A stretch of 64,000 bases of DNA from Achromobacter sp. B7 (GCF_003600685.1 NZ_CP032084.1:1860001-1924000); one strand, 5' to 3'; positions 11,147 to 19,712 are shown, counted from the first letter of the stretch. Numbers and translations are program-made. The notes: generated by a model not told the origin, from the letters alone.

Positions 11147-12493
11147 TCACACGTCGCGGCGGACCGCGTTCAGCGCCGTGTCGATGGCGCCAACCAGTCG
11201 TTCGGTCAGTTGGTCCAGCTCGTCATCGGAAATGATGAACGGCGGGGCCAGCAACACGTGGTCGCCCTGGCGCCCGTCGATGGTGCCGCCCATCGGGTAC
11301 ACCATCAGCCCCTGCGCCATGGCTTCGCGCTTGATGCGCGCGTGTAGCGCCAACGCGGGGTCGAAGGTCTGCTTGGTGGCGCGGTCTTGCACCAGCTCAA
11401 TCCCCATGAACAGACCTCGCCCGCGGATGTCGCCCACGTGCGGATGCTGGCCCAGCGCCTGCTCCAGCCGCTGTCGCAGACCCGCGCCTTGTTCGCGCGC
11501 GCGTTGCAGCAGGTTGTCGCGGCGGATCACGTCTTGTACGGCAAGCGAGGCCGCGCAGGCGATGGCGTGGCCCAGATAGGTGTGCCCATGTTGGAAGAAG
11601 CCGCTGCCTTGCTGCATGGCGTCCACGATGCGCTGTTGGACCATCACGGCGCCAATGGGCTGATAGCCGCCACCCAGGCCCTTGGCGATGGTGATGAGGT
11701 CAGGCACGATGCCTTCCTGTTCCACCGCGTACAGCGTGCCCGTGCGGCCCATGCCGCACATCACTTCGTCGGCAATCAGCAGCACGCCGTGGCGGTCGCA
11801 GACCTCGCGCACGCGCTTGAAGTAGCCGGGCACGGCGGTGACGGCGCCGCTGGTCGCACCCACCACCGGCTCGGCCACGAACGCCATTACGGTGTCGGGG
11901 CCCAGCTTCTCAAAGGTCTGTTCCAGTTCCCGCGCCAGGCGTTCGCCGTACTGCTCGGCGCTTTCGCCGCTTTGCTGGTCGCGATACGCGTAGCAGGGCG
12001 ACACGTGCTCCACGTCTATCAGCAGCGGCGCGAATTGCGCGCGGCGCCACGCGTTGCCGCCTACCGCCAGCGCGCCCAGCGTGTTGCCGTGGTAGCTCTG
12101 GCGGCGCGCCACGATATGGCGCCGTTGCGGTTGGCCGATTTCCACAAAGTACTGCCGCGCCATCTTCAGCGCGGCCTCGACCGCCTCGGACCCGCCCGAC
12201 ACGAAGTACGCGTGCGAAATGCCCTGCGGCGCGTCCGCCACCAACCGCGCGGCCAGCTGTTCGGCGACGTCGGTCGTGAAGAAGCTGGTGTGGGCATAGG
12301 CCAGCGCGTCGATCTGGGCGTGCATGGCGGCCTGGACGTCGGGGTGGTTATGCCCCAGGCACGACACGGCGGCGCCGCCGGAACCGTCCAGGTACGCACG
12401 GCCGGCGCTGTCGTGGATCCACACGCCTTGGCCGCTGACGGCGACAGGGGGCGTCTGGCGTAGGGAACGATGCAGAACGTGGGAGTGGCTCAT
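11147..12493 (-). CDS. Class III PLP-dependent aminotransferase
   Basis: A 448-residue fold-type I enzyme of the omega-aminotransferase group (class III). The PLP lysine is Lys271 in TIAKGLGGGYQPIGA, and the phosphate-binding FVSGGSEAVEAALK and the LIADEVMCGMGRTG motif with the PLP-ring Asp are present. I start at the ATG beginning MSHSHVLHRS; an in-frame codon at 12559 lies inside the upstream regulator gene. It starts 32 bases after the end of the RpiR-type regulator on the same strand, so the pair probably forms one transcript. The amino donor is not predictable; family members act on beta-alanine, GABA, putrescine, taurine or related amines. It is distinct from ectB. Confidence 0.88.
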   Translation of the reverse strand: MSHSHVLHRSLRQTPPVAVSGQGVWIHDSAGRAYLDGSGGAAVSCLGHNHPDVQAAMHAQIDALAYAHTSFFTTDVAEQLAARLVADAPQGISHAYFVSGGSEAVEAALKMARQYFVEIGQPQRRHIVARRQSYHGNTLGALAVGGNAWRRAQFAPLLIDVEHVSPCYAYRDQQSGESAEQYGERLARELEQTFEKLGPDTVMAFVAEPVVGATSGAVTAVPGYFKRVREVCDRHGVLLIADEVMCGMGRTGTLYAVEQEGIVPDLITIAKGLGGGYQPIGAVMVQQRIVDAMQQGSGFFQHGHTYLGHAIACAASLAVQDVIRRDNLLQRAREQGAGLRQRLEQALGQHPHVGDIRGRGLFMGIELVQDRATKQTFDPALALHARIKREAMAQGLMVYPMGGTIDGRQGDHVLLAPPFIISDDELDQLTERLVGAIDTALNAVRRDV

Positions 12494-12525
12494 GGCAATC
12501 CGTTTGGCAAAGGTGAAGGTTGAAG

Positions 12526-13467
12526 TCAGCCGGGGCGGCGGGACGTTGGGGCGGTCCAATAGACGTTGTCGGCGCGCAGGCGCTGTTCCACTTCGGTCAG
12601 GCGGTTCAGGACGTCCGCGCCGCCGCGAGCCGTCAACCTGGCGATCAGATGTTCGGCCAAGCCGAGCAAGCCGGCGGTGGTGTGAAAGAACGAGCCGGGC
12701 CCTCGGCGGGCCGGGTTCGCCCGCACGCCGTCGCGGTCGGGCGGGGCGAAGCGCAGCGTGTGGCGTGCGTCCACGGCCAGCGGCGACAAGGGGTCGTCGG
12801 TCAGGGCGATCAGCGCCACGCCCCGCTGCGCCGCTTGGCGTGCCAGTTGCACGGAGGCGGTGGGGTAGGGCGCTTGCGAGATCACGATGAGCGCGTCGCC
12901 AGCGTCCAGGCCGTCGGCCTGTTCGGCTGGCGCCCCGCCCAGGCCGTCGATCAGCACGCTGTTACGGCGCACCAACTGATAGGCGTAGCGCATCTGGAAC
13001 GCGATGCCGAAGGCGGAACGCGTGCCCAGAAAGCCCACCTGCCGCGCGTTCAGCAAAGTCTGGACGGCAGCGTCGAATGCGGACGCCTGGTTCAGGGCGC
13101 ACACTGACGTCACCGCCTGGACCTGGTAGTCGGTCAAGGCGTCGTGGCCCGGCGTGGCGGCATCGCCGGCCGCCGCTTGCAGCGCGGCGGCGCGATCACG
13201 CAGGCCCGGCTGGGCTTGCCCGCTATCGCCGGCAAGCGCTTGTTGGAAAGGCTGTCTAAATGCTTCGTAGCTGGAGTAGCCCAGCGCCCGCGCCAGCCGC
13301 AGCATGGTGGCCGGCGCCACGCCCAGCGCCTGGGCTTGACGCCGCATCGACCACAACCCCACTTGCGCCGGATGCGCCGCCACCCAATGCGCCGCGCGTT
13401 GCAGCTCCGGTGGCAGTCCTTCCATTTTTTGCTGCAAGGTCGGGATGAGGTCAGGGGGCAATGACAT
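12526..13467 (-). CDS. MurR/RpiR family transcriptional regulator
   Basis: A 313-residue regulator with an N-terminal HTH_6 domain (about residues 1-80, with LGVAPATMLRLARALGYSSY as the recognition region) and a C-terminal SIS domain (about 140-290, with FLGTRSAFGIAFQ and a DALIVISQAPYPTASV segment). RpiR proteins sense phosphosugars or other small ligands through the SIS domain. It heads a two-gene unit with a class III aminotransferase, so it probably controls catabolism of an amino compound. A 14-bp perfect palindrome about 60 bases upstream of its start is a candidate operator. It is divergent from ectR. Confidence 0.85.
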   Translation of the reverse strand: MSLPPDLIPTLQQKMEGLPPELQRAAHWVAAHPAQVGLWSMRRQAQALGVAPATMLRLARALGYSSYEAFRQPFQQALAGDSGQAQPGLRDRAAALQAAAGDAATPGHDALTDYQVQAVTSVCALNQASAFDAAVQTLLNARQVGFLGTRSAFGIAFQMRYAYQLVRRNSVLIDGLGGAPAEQADGLDAGDALIVISQAPYPTASVQLARQAAQRGVALIALTDDPLSPLAVDARHTLRFAPPDRDGVRANPARRGPGSFFHTTAGLLGLAEHLIARLTARGGADVLNRLTEVEQRLRADNVYWTAPTSRRPG

Positions 13468-13524
13468 GTAGGTAAGGCCCGGGTTTACCGATTAAAAACA
13501 AATGATATAGCCGCGCATTTAAAT

Positions 13525-13538
13525 AAAACAATTGTTTT
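13525..13538. promoter_or_regulatory. Perfect palindrome, candidate operator of the RpiR-type regulator
   Basis: AAAACAATTGTTTT is a perfect 14-bp palindrome lying 58 bases before the regulator start in AT-rich DNA. A related AAAACAAAT half site lies at 13496-13504. Assignment to this regulator is inference from position. Confidence 0.4.
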
Positions 13539-13629
13539 TTTTGTTCGGCATTTCCCGTGCGGCGATGCGGTTCTAGCCCACACGGCCGCGCCTTGAGCAC
13601 GCCACTTGCTCCTCTCGCAAGTCCGGGAA

Positions 13630-13652
13630 ATTTGCTTATATCTTCTGCAAAT
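13630..13652. promoter_or_regulatory. Inverted repeat upstream of ectR
   Basis: ATTTGC and GCAAAT are separated by 11 bases, centred about 50 bases upstream of the predicted ectR -35 hexamer. MarR-type proteins bind such palindromes, so EctR autoregulation is possible. Confidence 0.3.
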
Positions 13653-13690
13653 CCGTGTTCATTTATTTACATCGTGCGCGGGTTTTTTGT

Positions 13691-13719
13691 TTGACGTGAA
13701 TACATCGGGCGCATATCAT
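13691..13719 (+). promoter_or_regulatory. Sigma70-like promoter of the ectR-ectABCD cluster
   Basis: TTGACG at 13691-13696 and TATCAT at 13714-13719 are separated by 17 bases. The expected transcript start is close to 13726, only a few bases before the ATG at 13730, which has no Shine-Dalgarno sequence. Confidence 0.6.
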
Positions 13720-13729
13720 TCGTGTAGAA

Positions 13730-14308
13730 ATGAATTTGACCGAACCTTTCTCTTCCATGACCAGCCCCGCGAACACTGATCCCTCCCAGCAGTACGACCT
13801 GCGCATTTTGCGAGCCCTGCGCCGCATCACGCGTTCGATCGCATTGCACTCGCGACAGTTGTCCGCGGTCAGCCATATCACTGCTCCGCAGTTGATGTGT
13901 CTGCGCACGGTAATGGCCAATGGCCCGATGACGGCCACGGCCATCAGCCGTGAAATGCATGTCAGCCCCAGCACGGTGGTTGGCATCCTGGACCGCCTGG
14001 AAGACAAGGGTTTGATCCGCCGTGAACGCGGCCGCGAAGATCGCCGCATTGTTTTCGTTACTGCCACGGACGCCGGCCGCGAATTGGCCCAAGGCGCCCC
14101 GTCTCCCCTGCAAAAGCATCTGGCCGACGCATTGAACGCGTTGCCCGAGCTCGAGCAAGCCACCATCACGCTATCGCTGGAACGCATCGTGGCGCTGATG
14201 GAGCAGGAAGGGCAGGCAGTCGCAGCGGAACCGCACGGCGATGTATCGTCGCCCATCCTTGAAGTGCCCACGGGCGGGGCACCCCCAGAATCGGGAATCG
14301 TTGCATGA
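13730..14308 (+). CDS. ectR: MarR family regulator of ectoine synthesis, EctR-like
   Basis: A 192-residue winged-helix MarR protein. The DNA-binding core is visible at about residues 60-110, with [20 protein letters not shown] as the HTH followed by the wing containing [10 protein letters not shown]. Several ectoine clusters carry a MarR-type EctR upstream, which in methylotrophs represses the operon. Its stop overlaps the ectA start (ATGA), so it is translationally coupled with ectA and the call rests strongly on this. The ATG chosen would give an almost leaderless mRNA from the predicted promoter; the next in-frame ATG at 13757 is an alternative start. The C-terminal 25 residues are not family-like. 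Confidence 0.82.
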   Translation: MNLTEPFSSMTSPANTDPSQQYDLRILRALRRITRSIALHSRQLSAVSHITAPQLMCLRTVMANGPMTATAISREMHVSPSTVVGILDRLEDKGLIRRERGREDRRIVFVTATDAGRELAQGAPSPLQKHLADALNALPELEQATITLSLERIVALMEQEGQAVAAEPHGDVSSPILEVPTGGAPPESGIVA

Positions 14309-14865
14309 AGAAAAACGAACTGGACACCCCCCATCTCTCAAGTGCCGTGGCGCCGGCGGTTCGCGCGCAGACCCATACGATGCGTCCGCCCACCCGCAAA
14401 GACGGCGCCGCCATTCACCAGCTCATTTCCGAGTGCCCGCCGCTCGACCTGAATTCCCTCTACGCCTACTTGCTCCTTGGTGAGCATTTCAGCGACACCT
14501 GCGTCATCGCCGAAAGTGCCGGCGGACGTATCGACGGTTTTATCTCCGCTTATGTGATCCCGACCCGCCCCGACGTGTTGTTCGTCTGGCAGGTTGCGGT
14601 GCACACCCGCGCACGCGGCCATCGGTTGGGCCGCGCCATGCTTCGCGAACTCTTGCAGCGCAAGGGGCTCGAGCATGTTCGAAATCTTGAAACCACGGTG
14701 GGGCCTGACAACCAGGCATCGCGCCGCAGCTTTACCGGCCTGGCCGGCGAGCTTGGCGCCCACGTTTCCGAACAGCCGTTCTTCGACCGGCAATTGTTTG
14801 GTGGCGCGGACCATGACGACGAGATGTTGTTGAGGATAGGCCCGTTCGCATTGCCTGCCCCGTAG
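14305..14865 (+). CDS. ectA: L-2,4-diaminobutyrate N-gamma-acetyltransferase
   Basis: A 186-residue GNAT acetyltransferase that acetylates 2,4-diaminobutyrate, the second step of ectoine synthesis after EctB. Family features are the N-terminal [15 protein letters not shown], the [15 protein letters not shown] substrate region, and the acetyl-CoA loop [15 protein letters not shown]. The length is usual. The first 25 residues form a variable extension. It overlaps ectR by four bases, and ectB follows after an unusually wide gap of 128 bases containing a hairpin but no gene. Confidence 0.95.
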   Translation: MKKNELDTPHLSSAVAPAVRAQTHTMRPPTRKDGAAIHQLISECPPLDLNSLYAYLLLGEHFSDTCVIAESAGGRIDGFISAYVIPTRPDVLFVWQVAVHTRARGHRLGRAMLRELLQRKGLEHVRNLETTVGPDNQASRRSFTGLAGELGAHVSEQPFFDRQLFGGADHDDEMLLRIGPFALPAP

Positions 14866-14921
14866 GGCAGCGCAACCCCAGCGGACTTATCGAAATTACC
14901 GGGATGGCAATGCCTGTCCGA

Positions 14922-14942
14922 ATGCGTTCACCGCATCCGGAG
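14922..14942 (+). other. Hairpin in the ectA-ectB gap
   Basis: CGAATGCG and CGCATCCG can pair with one mismatch around a 5-base loop. No T-tract follows, so it may stabilise or punctuate the message between ectA and ectB, where the strong ribosome binding site GGGAGG (14979-14984) then drives ectB. Confidence 0.3.
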
Positions 14943-14993
14943 GGATCGTGCCGTCTATTCAACTTATGAGATGAAAAAGGGAGGATTGATCAT

Positions 14994-16301
14994 ATGGACT
15001 TGAAAATCTTTGACCGGATGGAATCCGAAGTGCGGGGCTACATTCGGTCGTTCCCCGTGATATTCAGCCAGGCCCGAGGCTCGACGCTGATCGACGAAGA
15101 CGGCACCGAGTACATCGATTTCTTCAGCGGCGCAGGCACGCTGAACTACGGCCACAACAATCCTGTTCTCAAGGAAAAACTGCTGGAGTATGTGCAGGCG
15201 GACGGCGTCGTCCACGGCCTGGACATGGCGACCAGCGCGAAGAAGCGTTTCCTGGAGACGGTGGATCGCGTGCTGCTCAAGCCGCGCAACTGGCAATACA
15301 CGCTGCAATTCACCGGCCCCACCGGCACCAATGCCGTGGAAGCCGCGCTGAAGATCGCGCGCCAGGTCAAGGGCCGTTCGAATGTGATTTCGTTCACGCA
15401 TGGCTTTCACGGCGTCAGCGGCGGTTCGCTGGCCGTGACGGCCAACATGAAGTTCCGCGAAGCGTCCGGCTATGCGCTGGGCAACACCACGTTCATGCCC
15501 TATGACGGCTACTTCGGCCCCGACGTGGACACGATGGCCTACCTGGAACGCATGCTGGAAGATCCCAGCAGCGGCATGGACAAGCCCGCCGCCGTCATCG
15601 TTGAAACCGTGCAGGGCGAAGGCGGCGTCAACGTTGCCACGCTACGCTGGCTGAAAGAGCTGGAAAAGCTGTGCAAGCGCCACGACATGCTGCTGATCGT
15701 GGACGACATCCAGGTGGGCTGCGGCCGCACCGGCACCTTCTTCAGCTTTGAAGCCGCCGGCATCCGCCCGGACATCATCACGCTGTCCAAGTCGCTGTCT
15801 GGTTTCGGCCTGCCGATGTCCTTGGTGCTGATGAAGCCCGAGCTGGACATCTGGAAGCCGGGCGCCCACAGCGGCACGTTCCGTGGCAACAACCTGGCGT
15901 TCGTCACCGCCACGCAGGCCTTGGAAACCTATTGGGCCAACACCGCCTTCACGGCCGACATCCAGCGCAAGGAACGCACGGTGCGTGACTGGCTGGAAAA
16001 CCTGGTCCACAGCTATCCCAACGCGGGCCTGTCGGTGCGCGGCCGTGGCCTGATCCAGGGCCTGGTGTGCAACACCACGCCCGCGCTGGCCAACCGCATC
16101 GCGCAGCAGGCATTCAAGAAGGGCGTCGTCATCGAGACCTCGGGCGCGCATGACGAAGTGCTCAAGCTGCTGCCGGCGCTGACGATTGAAGAAGATTTGT
16201 TGAGCAAGGGCCTGGACATCATCGAGGCCAGCGTGGCCGACGCGCTGGCAGAAGAAGGCCAGTCCGCCCGCATTCTTAAATTTGGAGGAAAACGTCAATG
16301 A
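14994..16301 (+). CDS. ectB: L-2,4-diaminobutyrate transaminase
   Basis: A 435-residue class III aminotransferase that converts aspartate semialdehyde to 2,4-diaminobutyrate with glutamate as amino donor. It starts with MDLKIFDRMESEVRGY, typical of EctB. The PLP lysine is Lys266 in ITLSKSLSGFGLP, a motif that separates EctB from other class III enzymes, and LIVDDIQVGCGRTG carries the cofactor-binding Asp. It has its own strong ribosome binding site. The end overlaps ectC by four bases (ATGA). Confidence 0.97.
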   Translation: MDLKIFDRMESEVRGYIRSFPVIFSQARGSTLIDEDGTEYIDFFSGAGTLNYGHNNPVLKEKLLEYVQADGVVHGLDMATSAKKRFLETVDRVLLKPRNWQYTLQFTGPTGTNAVEAALKIARQVKGRSNVISFTHGFHGVSGGSLAVTANMKFREASGYALGNTTFMPYDGYFGPDVDTMAYLERMLEDPSSGMDKPAAVIVETVQGEGGVNVATLRWLKELEKLCKRHDMLLIVDDIQVGCGRTGTFFSFEAAGIRPDIITLSKSLSGFGLPMSLVLMKPELDIWKPGAHSGTFRGNNLAFVTATQALETYWANTAFTADIQRKERTVRDWLENLVHSYPNAGLSVRGRGLIQGLVCNTTPALANRIAQQAFKKGVVIETSGAHDEVLKLLPALTIEEDLLSKGLDIIEASVADALAEEGQSARILKFGGKRQ

Positions 16302-16702
16302 TCGTACGCAATGTCAAAGATGTGATCGGCACCGCCGACGAAGTCCGTACCGACACCTGGGTCAGCCGCCGCGTGCTGCTCAAGAAGGACGGCATGGGCT
16401 TTTCCTTCCACGAGACCACCATCTTTCCCGGCGGCCGCACGCACATCCACTACAAGAACCATCTTGAAGCGGTGTGGTGCATTGAAGGCGACGGTTCCAT
16501 CGAGACCATCGCCGACGGCAAGAAGTATGACCTGGGCCCCGGCGTGGTCTACGCGCTGAACGAACACGACGAGCACTGGCTGTGCGGCGGCAAAGAGCCG
16601 CTGCGCGTCATCTGCGTCTTCAACCCCCCGCTGACCGGCCAGGAAGTGCACGACAAAGAAGGCGTCTACGCCTTGCCTGAAGCCGAAGCCAAAGCGGCTT
16701 GA
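16298..16702 (+). CDS. ectC: L-ectoine synthase
   Basis: A 134-residue cupin that cyclises N-gamma-acetyldiaminobutyrate to ectoine. It starts MIVRNVKDVIGTADEV and has the EctC pattern GGRTHIHYKNHLEAVWCIEG, where His, Glu and Tyr residues bind iron and substrate, and the late NEHDEHWLCGG motif. Full length. The start codon overlaps the ectB stop, and ectD follows after 15 bases. Confidence 0.97.
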   Translation: MIVRNVKDVIGTADEVRTDTWVSRRVLLKKDGMGFSFHETTIFPGGRTHIHYKNHLEAVWCIEGDGSIETIADGKKYDLGPGVVYALNEHDEHWLCGGKEPLRVICVFNPPLTGQEVHDKEGVYALPEAEAKAA

Positions 16703-16717
16703 TACAAGGAGGTTCGC

Positions 16718-17644
16718 ATGATCTCACCTGCAAAGGATCCGTACGCCTCCCGTACGGACCGGGGCTCCGCCATCATTGCCCGCCAGGACCCGGTGGTCTA
16801 TGGCGACGGCAAGTACGCCAACGCCTTGTCCGGCGAACAGGTCGGGCAATATGAGCGGGACGGCTTTCTCTTGTTGGAAAACCTGTTTTCCGAAGAAGAG
16901 ATCCGCGCGCTGTCCGCCGAGGTCGAGCGCATGACGCGCGACCCGTCGATCATCCGGCGCGAGGAATCCATCACTGAACCCGGCAGCAATGCCGTGCGCT
17001 CCATCTTCATGGTGCATGTGTTGAACCCCGTGCTGTCGCGCCTGGTGCGCGACCCGCGCCTGGTCAACGTGGCGCGGCAGATCCTGGGCTCCGAGGTATA
17101 CATTCACCAGTCGCGCGCCAACATGAAGCCCGGCTTCAAGGGCAAAGAGTTCTACTGGCACTCGGACTTCGAGACGTGGCACGTGGAAGACGGCATGCCG
17201 TCGATGCGCGCGCTGAGCTGCTCGGTGCTGCTGACCGACAACAACGAGTGCAACGGCCCGTTGATGCTGGTGCCCGGCTCGCACCGCCAGTTCATCTCGT
17301 GCGTGGGCGAAACCCCGAACGAGCACTACAAGCAATCGCTGAAAAAGCAGGAATACGGGGTGCCGGACCCGGTCAGCCTGCAATTGCTGGTAGAGCAGGG
17401 CGGCATCCGCTCGATGACCGCCAAGGCGGGTTCGGTGGTGTTTTTCGACTGCAACACCATGCACGGTTCGAACAGCAATATCTCGCCGTGGCCGCGTGCC
17501 AATGTCTTCATGGTCTACAACAGCATGGAGAACACCTTGAACCCGCCCAAGTACGGCCTGACGCCGCGCCCCGAACATATCGCGACGCGCAAGGGCTTCA
17601 AGGCGGTGACGCCGCTGGATACGCTGAAGCTGGTGGGCGGCTGA
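16718..17644 (+). CDS. ectD: Ectoine 5-hydroxylase
   Basis: A 308-residue Fe(II)/2-oxoglutarate dioxygenase that hydroxylates ectoine to 5-hydroxyectoine. The iron site is visible: His148 and Asp150 in FYWHSDFETWH and His249 in the MHGSNSN segment. The FYWHSDFETWHVEDG signature is specific to EctD rather than to other phytanoyl-CoA-like enzymes. An N-terminal lid and the Arg in PRANVFMVYNS complete the fold. It ends the operon before a strong terminator. The cluster has no specialised aspartokinase (ask_ect) after ectD. Confidence 0.97.
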   Translation: MISPAKDPYASRTDRGSAIIARQDPVVYGDGKYANALSGEQVGQYERDGFLLLENLFSEEEIRALSAEVERMTRDPSIIRREESITEPGSNAVRSIFMVHVLNPVLSRLVRDPRLVNVARQILGSEVYIHQSRANMKPGFKGKEFYWHSDFETWHVEDGMPSMRALSCSVLLTDNNECNGPLMLVPGSHRQFISCVGETPNEHYKQSLKKQEYGVPDPVSLQLLVEQGGIRSMTAKAGSVVFFDCNTMHGSNSNISPWPRANVFMVYNSMENTLNPPKYGLTPRPEHIATRKGFKAVTPLDTLKLVGG

Positions 17645-17700
17645 TCCACCGCGTTCAGCCCGCCGCGTCGGACCTTGGCGGGTTGTACCTCCCACACCGA

Positions 17701-17726
17701 AACCCGGGCCTTGCCCGGGTTTTTTC
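17701..17726 (+). terminator. Terminator of the ectoine operon
   Basis: AACCCGGGC and GCCCGGGTT form a stem with a short loop followed by a T-tract. It lies 60 bases after the ectD stop. Confidence 0.88.
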
Positions 17727-17818
17727 ATGCGCGGTGCGGCGCCTGAAATTCGACCGATGCCGGCGTCCGCTCTCTGCTATTCTTGCGCGGATTCCCCTCA
17801 CGCCAAAGCGATGCCGCC

Positions 17819-18691
17819 ATGTCCGCCCGTATCCTGAGCTTGCACATTTACCCGATCAAATCCTGCGCCGGCATCGATCTGGCGGAGTCGCCCATCGTCC
17901 GGGCCGGCCTGGCTTACGACCGTCGCTGGATGCTGATCGGCGCCGATGGGCAGTTCATGACGCAGCGCCAATGGCCGGCGATGGCCCTGATCCGCACGGC
18001 GCTGACCGCCGACGCCCTTCGCGTCAGCGCGCCCGGCATGCCCGATCTGGACGTGCCCCTGGATGAATCCGGCATCGAGCCCGGCGCGCAAACCGTGGCG
18101 GTCTGGGCCGACACGATATCGGCGCGCCACGAAAGCGCCGCCACGGGCCAATGGTTTTCTGAATTCCTGAAAACGCCGTGCCGCTTGCTGAAGGTGGACA
18201 GCGCTGCCGCGCGCAACGCCAAGCCCGACTGGGTATCGCGCTGGGTGGATGCGCATCCCGATCTGGCGGACGCCTTCGTGGGCGAACACCACTTCGGCTT
18301 TGCCGATGGTTTCCCGCTGCTGATCGCCAACCAGGCCTCGCTGGATGACCTGAACGCGCGCCTGCAAGCCAAGGGCGTGGCGCCGGTGCCCATGGACCGT
18401 TTCCGGCCCAACATCGTGGTCGAGGGCGAATGGGAACCCTTCGAAGAAGACCATACCGCCATGATCACGGCAGCGGGCGTTCGGATGGCGTTCGTCAAGC
18501 CGTGCACCCGTTGCTCGATTCCCGACATCGACCAGCGCACCGCCCAGCAGCACGACGAGCCCGGCCGTACGCTGGCGGGCTATCGCAATCTGGATATCGG
18601 GGTGGTGTTTGGCCAGAACGCCATTCTGGACGCGCCGGCCGGCGCGCGCTTGAAAGTCGGCGACGCGGTCGAGATCGAACTGGATTTCTGA
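17819..18691 (+). CDS. MOSC domain protein (YcbX/MOCOS-like)
   Basis: A 290-residue protein with an N-terminal MOSC beta-barrel domain (residues 1-120, starting with LHIYPIKSCAGID and GLAYDRRWMLIG) and a C-terminal MOSC domain. The conserved motif DRFRPNIVVEG precedes a cysteine in KPCTRCSIPDID, the residue expected to bind sulfur or the molybdenum cofactor. Relatives such as YcbX reduce N-hydroxylated bases together with CysJ. There is no ferredoxin domain at the C-terminus, unlike E. coli YcbX. I choose the ATG at 17819 because it precedes the conserved barrel; an upstream TTG at 17783 is less likely. Confidence 0.88.
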   Translation: MSARILSLHIYPIKSCAGIDLAESPIVRAGLAYDRRWMLIGADGQFMTQRQWPAMALIRTALTADALRVSAPGMPDLDVPLDESGIEPGAQTVAVWADTISARHESAATGQWFSEFLKTPCRLLKVDSAAARNAKPDWVSRWVDAHPDLADAFVGEHHFGFADGFPLLIANQASLDDLNARLQAKGVAPVPMDRFRPNIVVEGEWEPFEEDHTAMITAAGVRMAFVKPCTRCSIPDIDQRTAQQHDEPGRTLAGYRNLDIGVVFGQNAILDAPAGARLKVGDAVEIELDF

Positions 18692-18743
18692 CCGGTCGTC
18701 GGGCCGGGGGTGTCTTCGGTCACGCCGAAGACACCTGTGCGGA

Positions 18744-19061
18744 TTACGCCGAAGACAACTTCAGGCCGATCAGACCCAGCACAATCAGGGCCACGCTGAC
18801 GATGCGCATCCAGCTCGTGGACTCGCCGAACAGCACGATACCGGCCACGAAGGCGCCCACGGTGCCGATGCCCACCCACACGGCGTAGGCGGTGCCCAGC
18901 GGCAGCGTTTTCATGGCGACAGCCAGCAGCCACACGCTGATGGCCATGCCGCCCGCGGTAATCAGGGACGGCCAGAGGCGGGTGAAGCCATGGGTGTATT
19001 TCAGGCCCACGGCCCAGACGATTTCAAACAGGCCCGCTAGCACCAGGATGATCCAGGTCAT
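18744..19061 (-). CDS. gdx: Guanidinium exporter Gdx (SugE-type SMR)
   Basis: A 105-residue four-helix small multidrug resistance protein, very close in pattern to E. coli SugE/Gdx ([20 protein letters not shown], then KYTHGF). The essential coupling residue Glu13 is present. Gdx proteins are dual-topology dimers that exchange guanidinium for protons. The leader carries a guanidine-II riboswitch, so the assignment as guanidinium exporter rather than a drug exporter is well supported. Ribosome binding site AGGAG lies a few bases upstream of the ATG. Single-gene unit, divergent from panD. Confidence 0.94.
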   Translation of the reverse strand: MTWIILVLAGLFEIVWAVGLKYTHGFTRLWPSLITAGGMAISVWLLAVAMKTLPLGTAYAVWVGIGTVGAFVAGIVLFGESTSWMRIVSVALIVLGLIGLKLSSA

Positions 19062-19082
19062 TGACGACTCCTTCTGTTGCGC

Positions 19083-19100
19083 TGCCGGCGTTGCGCCGGC
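19083..19100 (-). other. Hairpin between riboswitch and gdx start
   Basis: GCCGGCG and CGCCGGC form a 7-bp stem with a CAA loop just upstream of the gdx ribosome binding site. It could be part of the expression platform of the riboswitch. Confidence 0.4.
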
Positions 19101-19105
19101 AATAA

Positions 19106-19175
19106 GGGGTCGTCCCCGGATAAAAAAAACACCGATCGTTTGACCGTGCGCAGCAACGGGCCGTCCCGCTGCGGC
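19106..19175 (-). promoter_or_regulatory. Guanidine-II (mini-ykkC) riboswitch
   Basis: Read on the minus strand there are two stem-loops. The first has the strands GCAGCGGG and CCCGTTGC around loop ACGG (loop 19161-19164). The second has GGGG and CCCC around loop ACGA (loop 19110-19113). Two hairpins with ACGR tetraloops joined by a linker, here about 39 bases, are the definition of the mini-ykkC motif. It precedes gdx, its most common target. Guanidine binding promotes loop-loop contact and frees the ribosome binding site. Calls of the motif and of its ligand are from known family; I did not run a covariance search. Confidence 0.87.
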
Positions 19176-19179
19176 AAAA

Positions 19180-19207
19180 ATTATAGAATACCGGCTTCCA
19201 ACGGCAA
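19180..19207 (-). promoter_or_regulatory. gdx promoter
   Basis: On the minus strand TTGCCG and a consensus TATAAT are separated by 16 bases. The predicted start lies immediately before the first riboswitch hairpin. Confidence 0.65.
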
Positions 19208-19273
19208 AACCGGATGCCGGGCATCACTTAAGCAACACGTCGCGGACCGGACCGCGAACCAGGAATTTCCATC

Positions 19274-19642
19274 ATGCAACGCATCATGCTGCGGGCAAAG
19301 CTACACCGCGTCACGGTCACCGAAGCCGACCTTCACTACGAAGGCTCATGCGGCATCGACGAAGACCTGCTGGACGCTGCCGGCATGCGCGAGTTCGAAC
19401 GCATCGAACTCTACAACGTCACCAATGGCGAACGCTTCGACACCTACATCATCAAGGCGGCCCGCGGCAGCGGCGCCATCTCGCTGAACGGCGCGGCCGC
19501 GCGCCGGGCCCAGGTGGGCGATCTGTTGATCATCTGCACCTACGGGCCGATGTCCGAAGAAGACTCCGCCAAGCACAAGCCGCAGGTCGTGCTGGTGGAC
19601 GACGCGAATCGCGTCAAGGAAATTCGCAAGTTCCCGGCCTGA
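19274..19642 (+). CDS. panD: Aspartate 1-decarboxylase
   Basis: A 122-residue pyruvoyl-dependent enzyme that makes beta-alanine for pantothenate. The self-cleavage site Gly24-Ser25 lies in HYEGSCGID, and the N-terminal [20 protein letters not shown] and the [14 protein letters not shown] segment are standard. Self-processing yields a beta chain and a pyruvoyl-bearing alpha chain. No panB or panC genes are in the window. The next gene starts about 70 bases downstream on the same strand. Confidence 0.97.
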   Translation: MQRIMLRAKLHRVTVTEADLHYEGSCGIDEDLLDAAGMREFERIELYNVTNGERFDTYIIKAARGSGAISLNGAAARRAQVGDLLIICTYGPMSEEDSAKHKPQVVLVDDANRVKEIRKFPA

Positions 19643-19712
19643 GGCCGGGCCGGGCAACGCCCCATTTCGGCCTGGCCGGATGGCGCTTTCGTCAACCCTG
19701 AACCATTTCATC

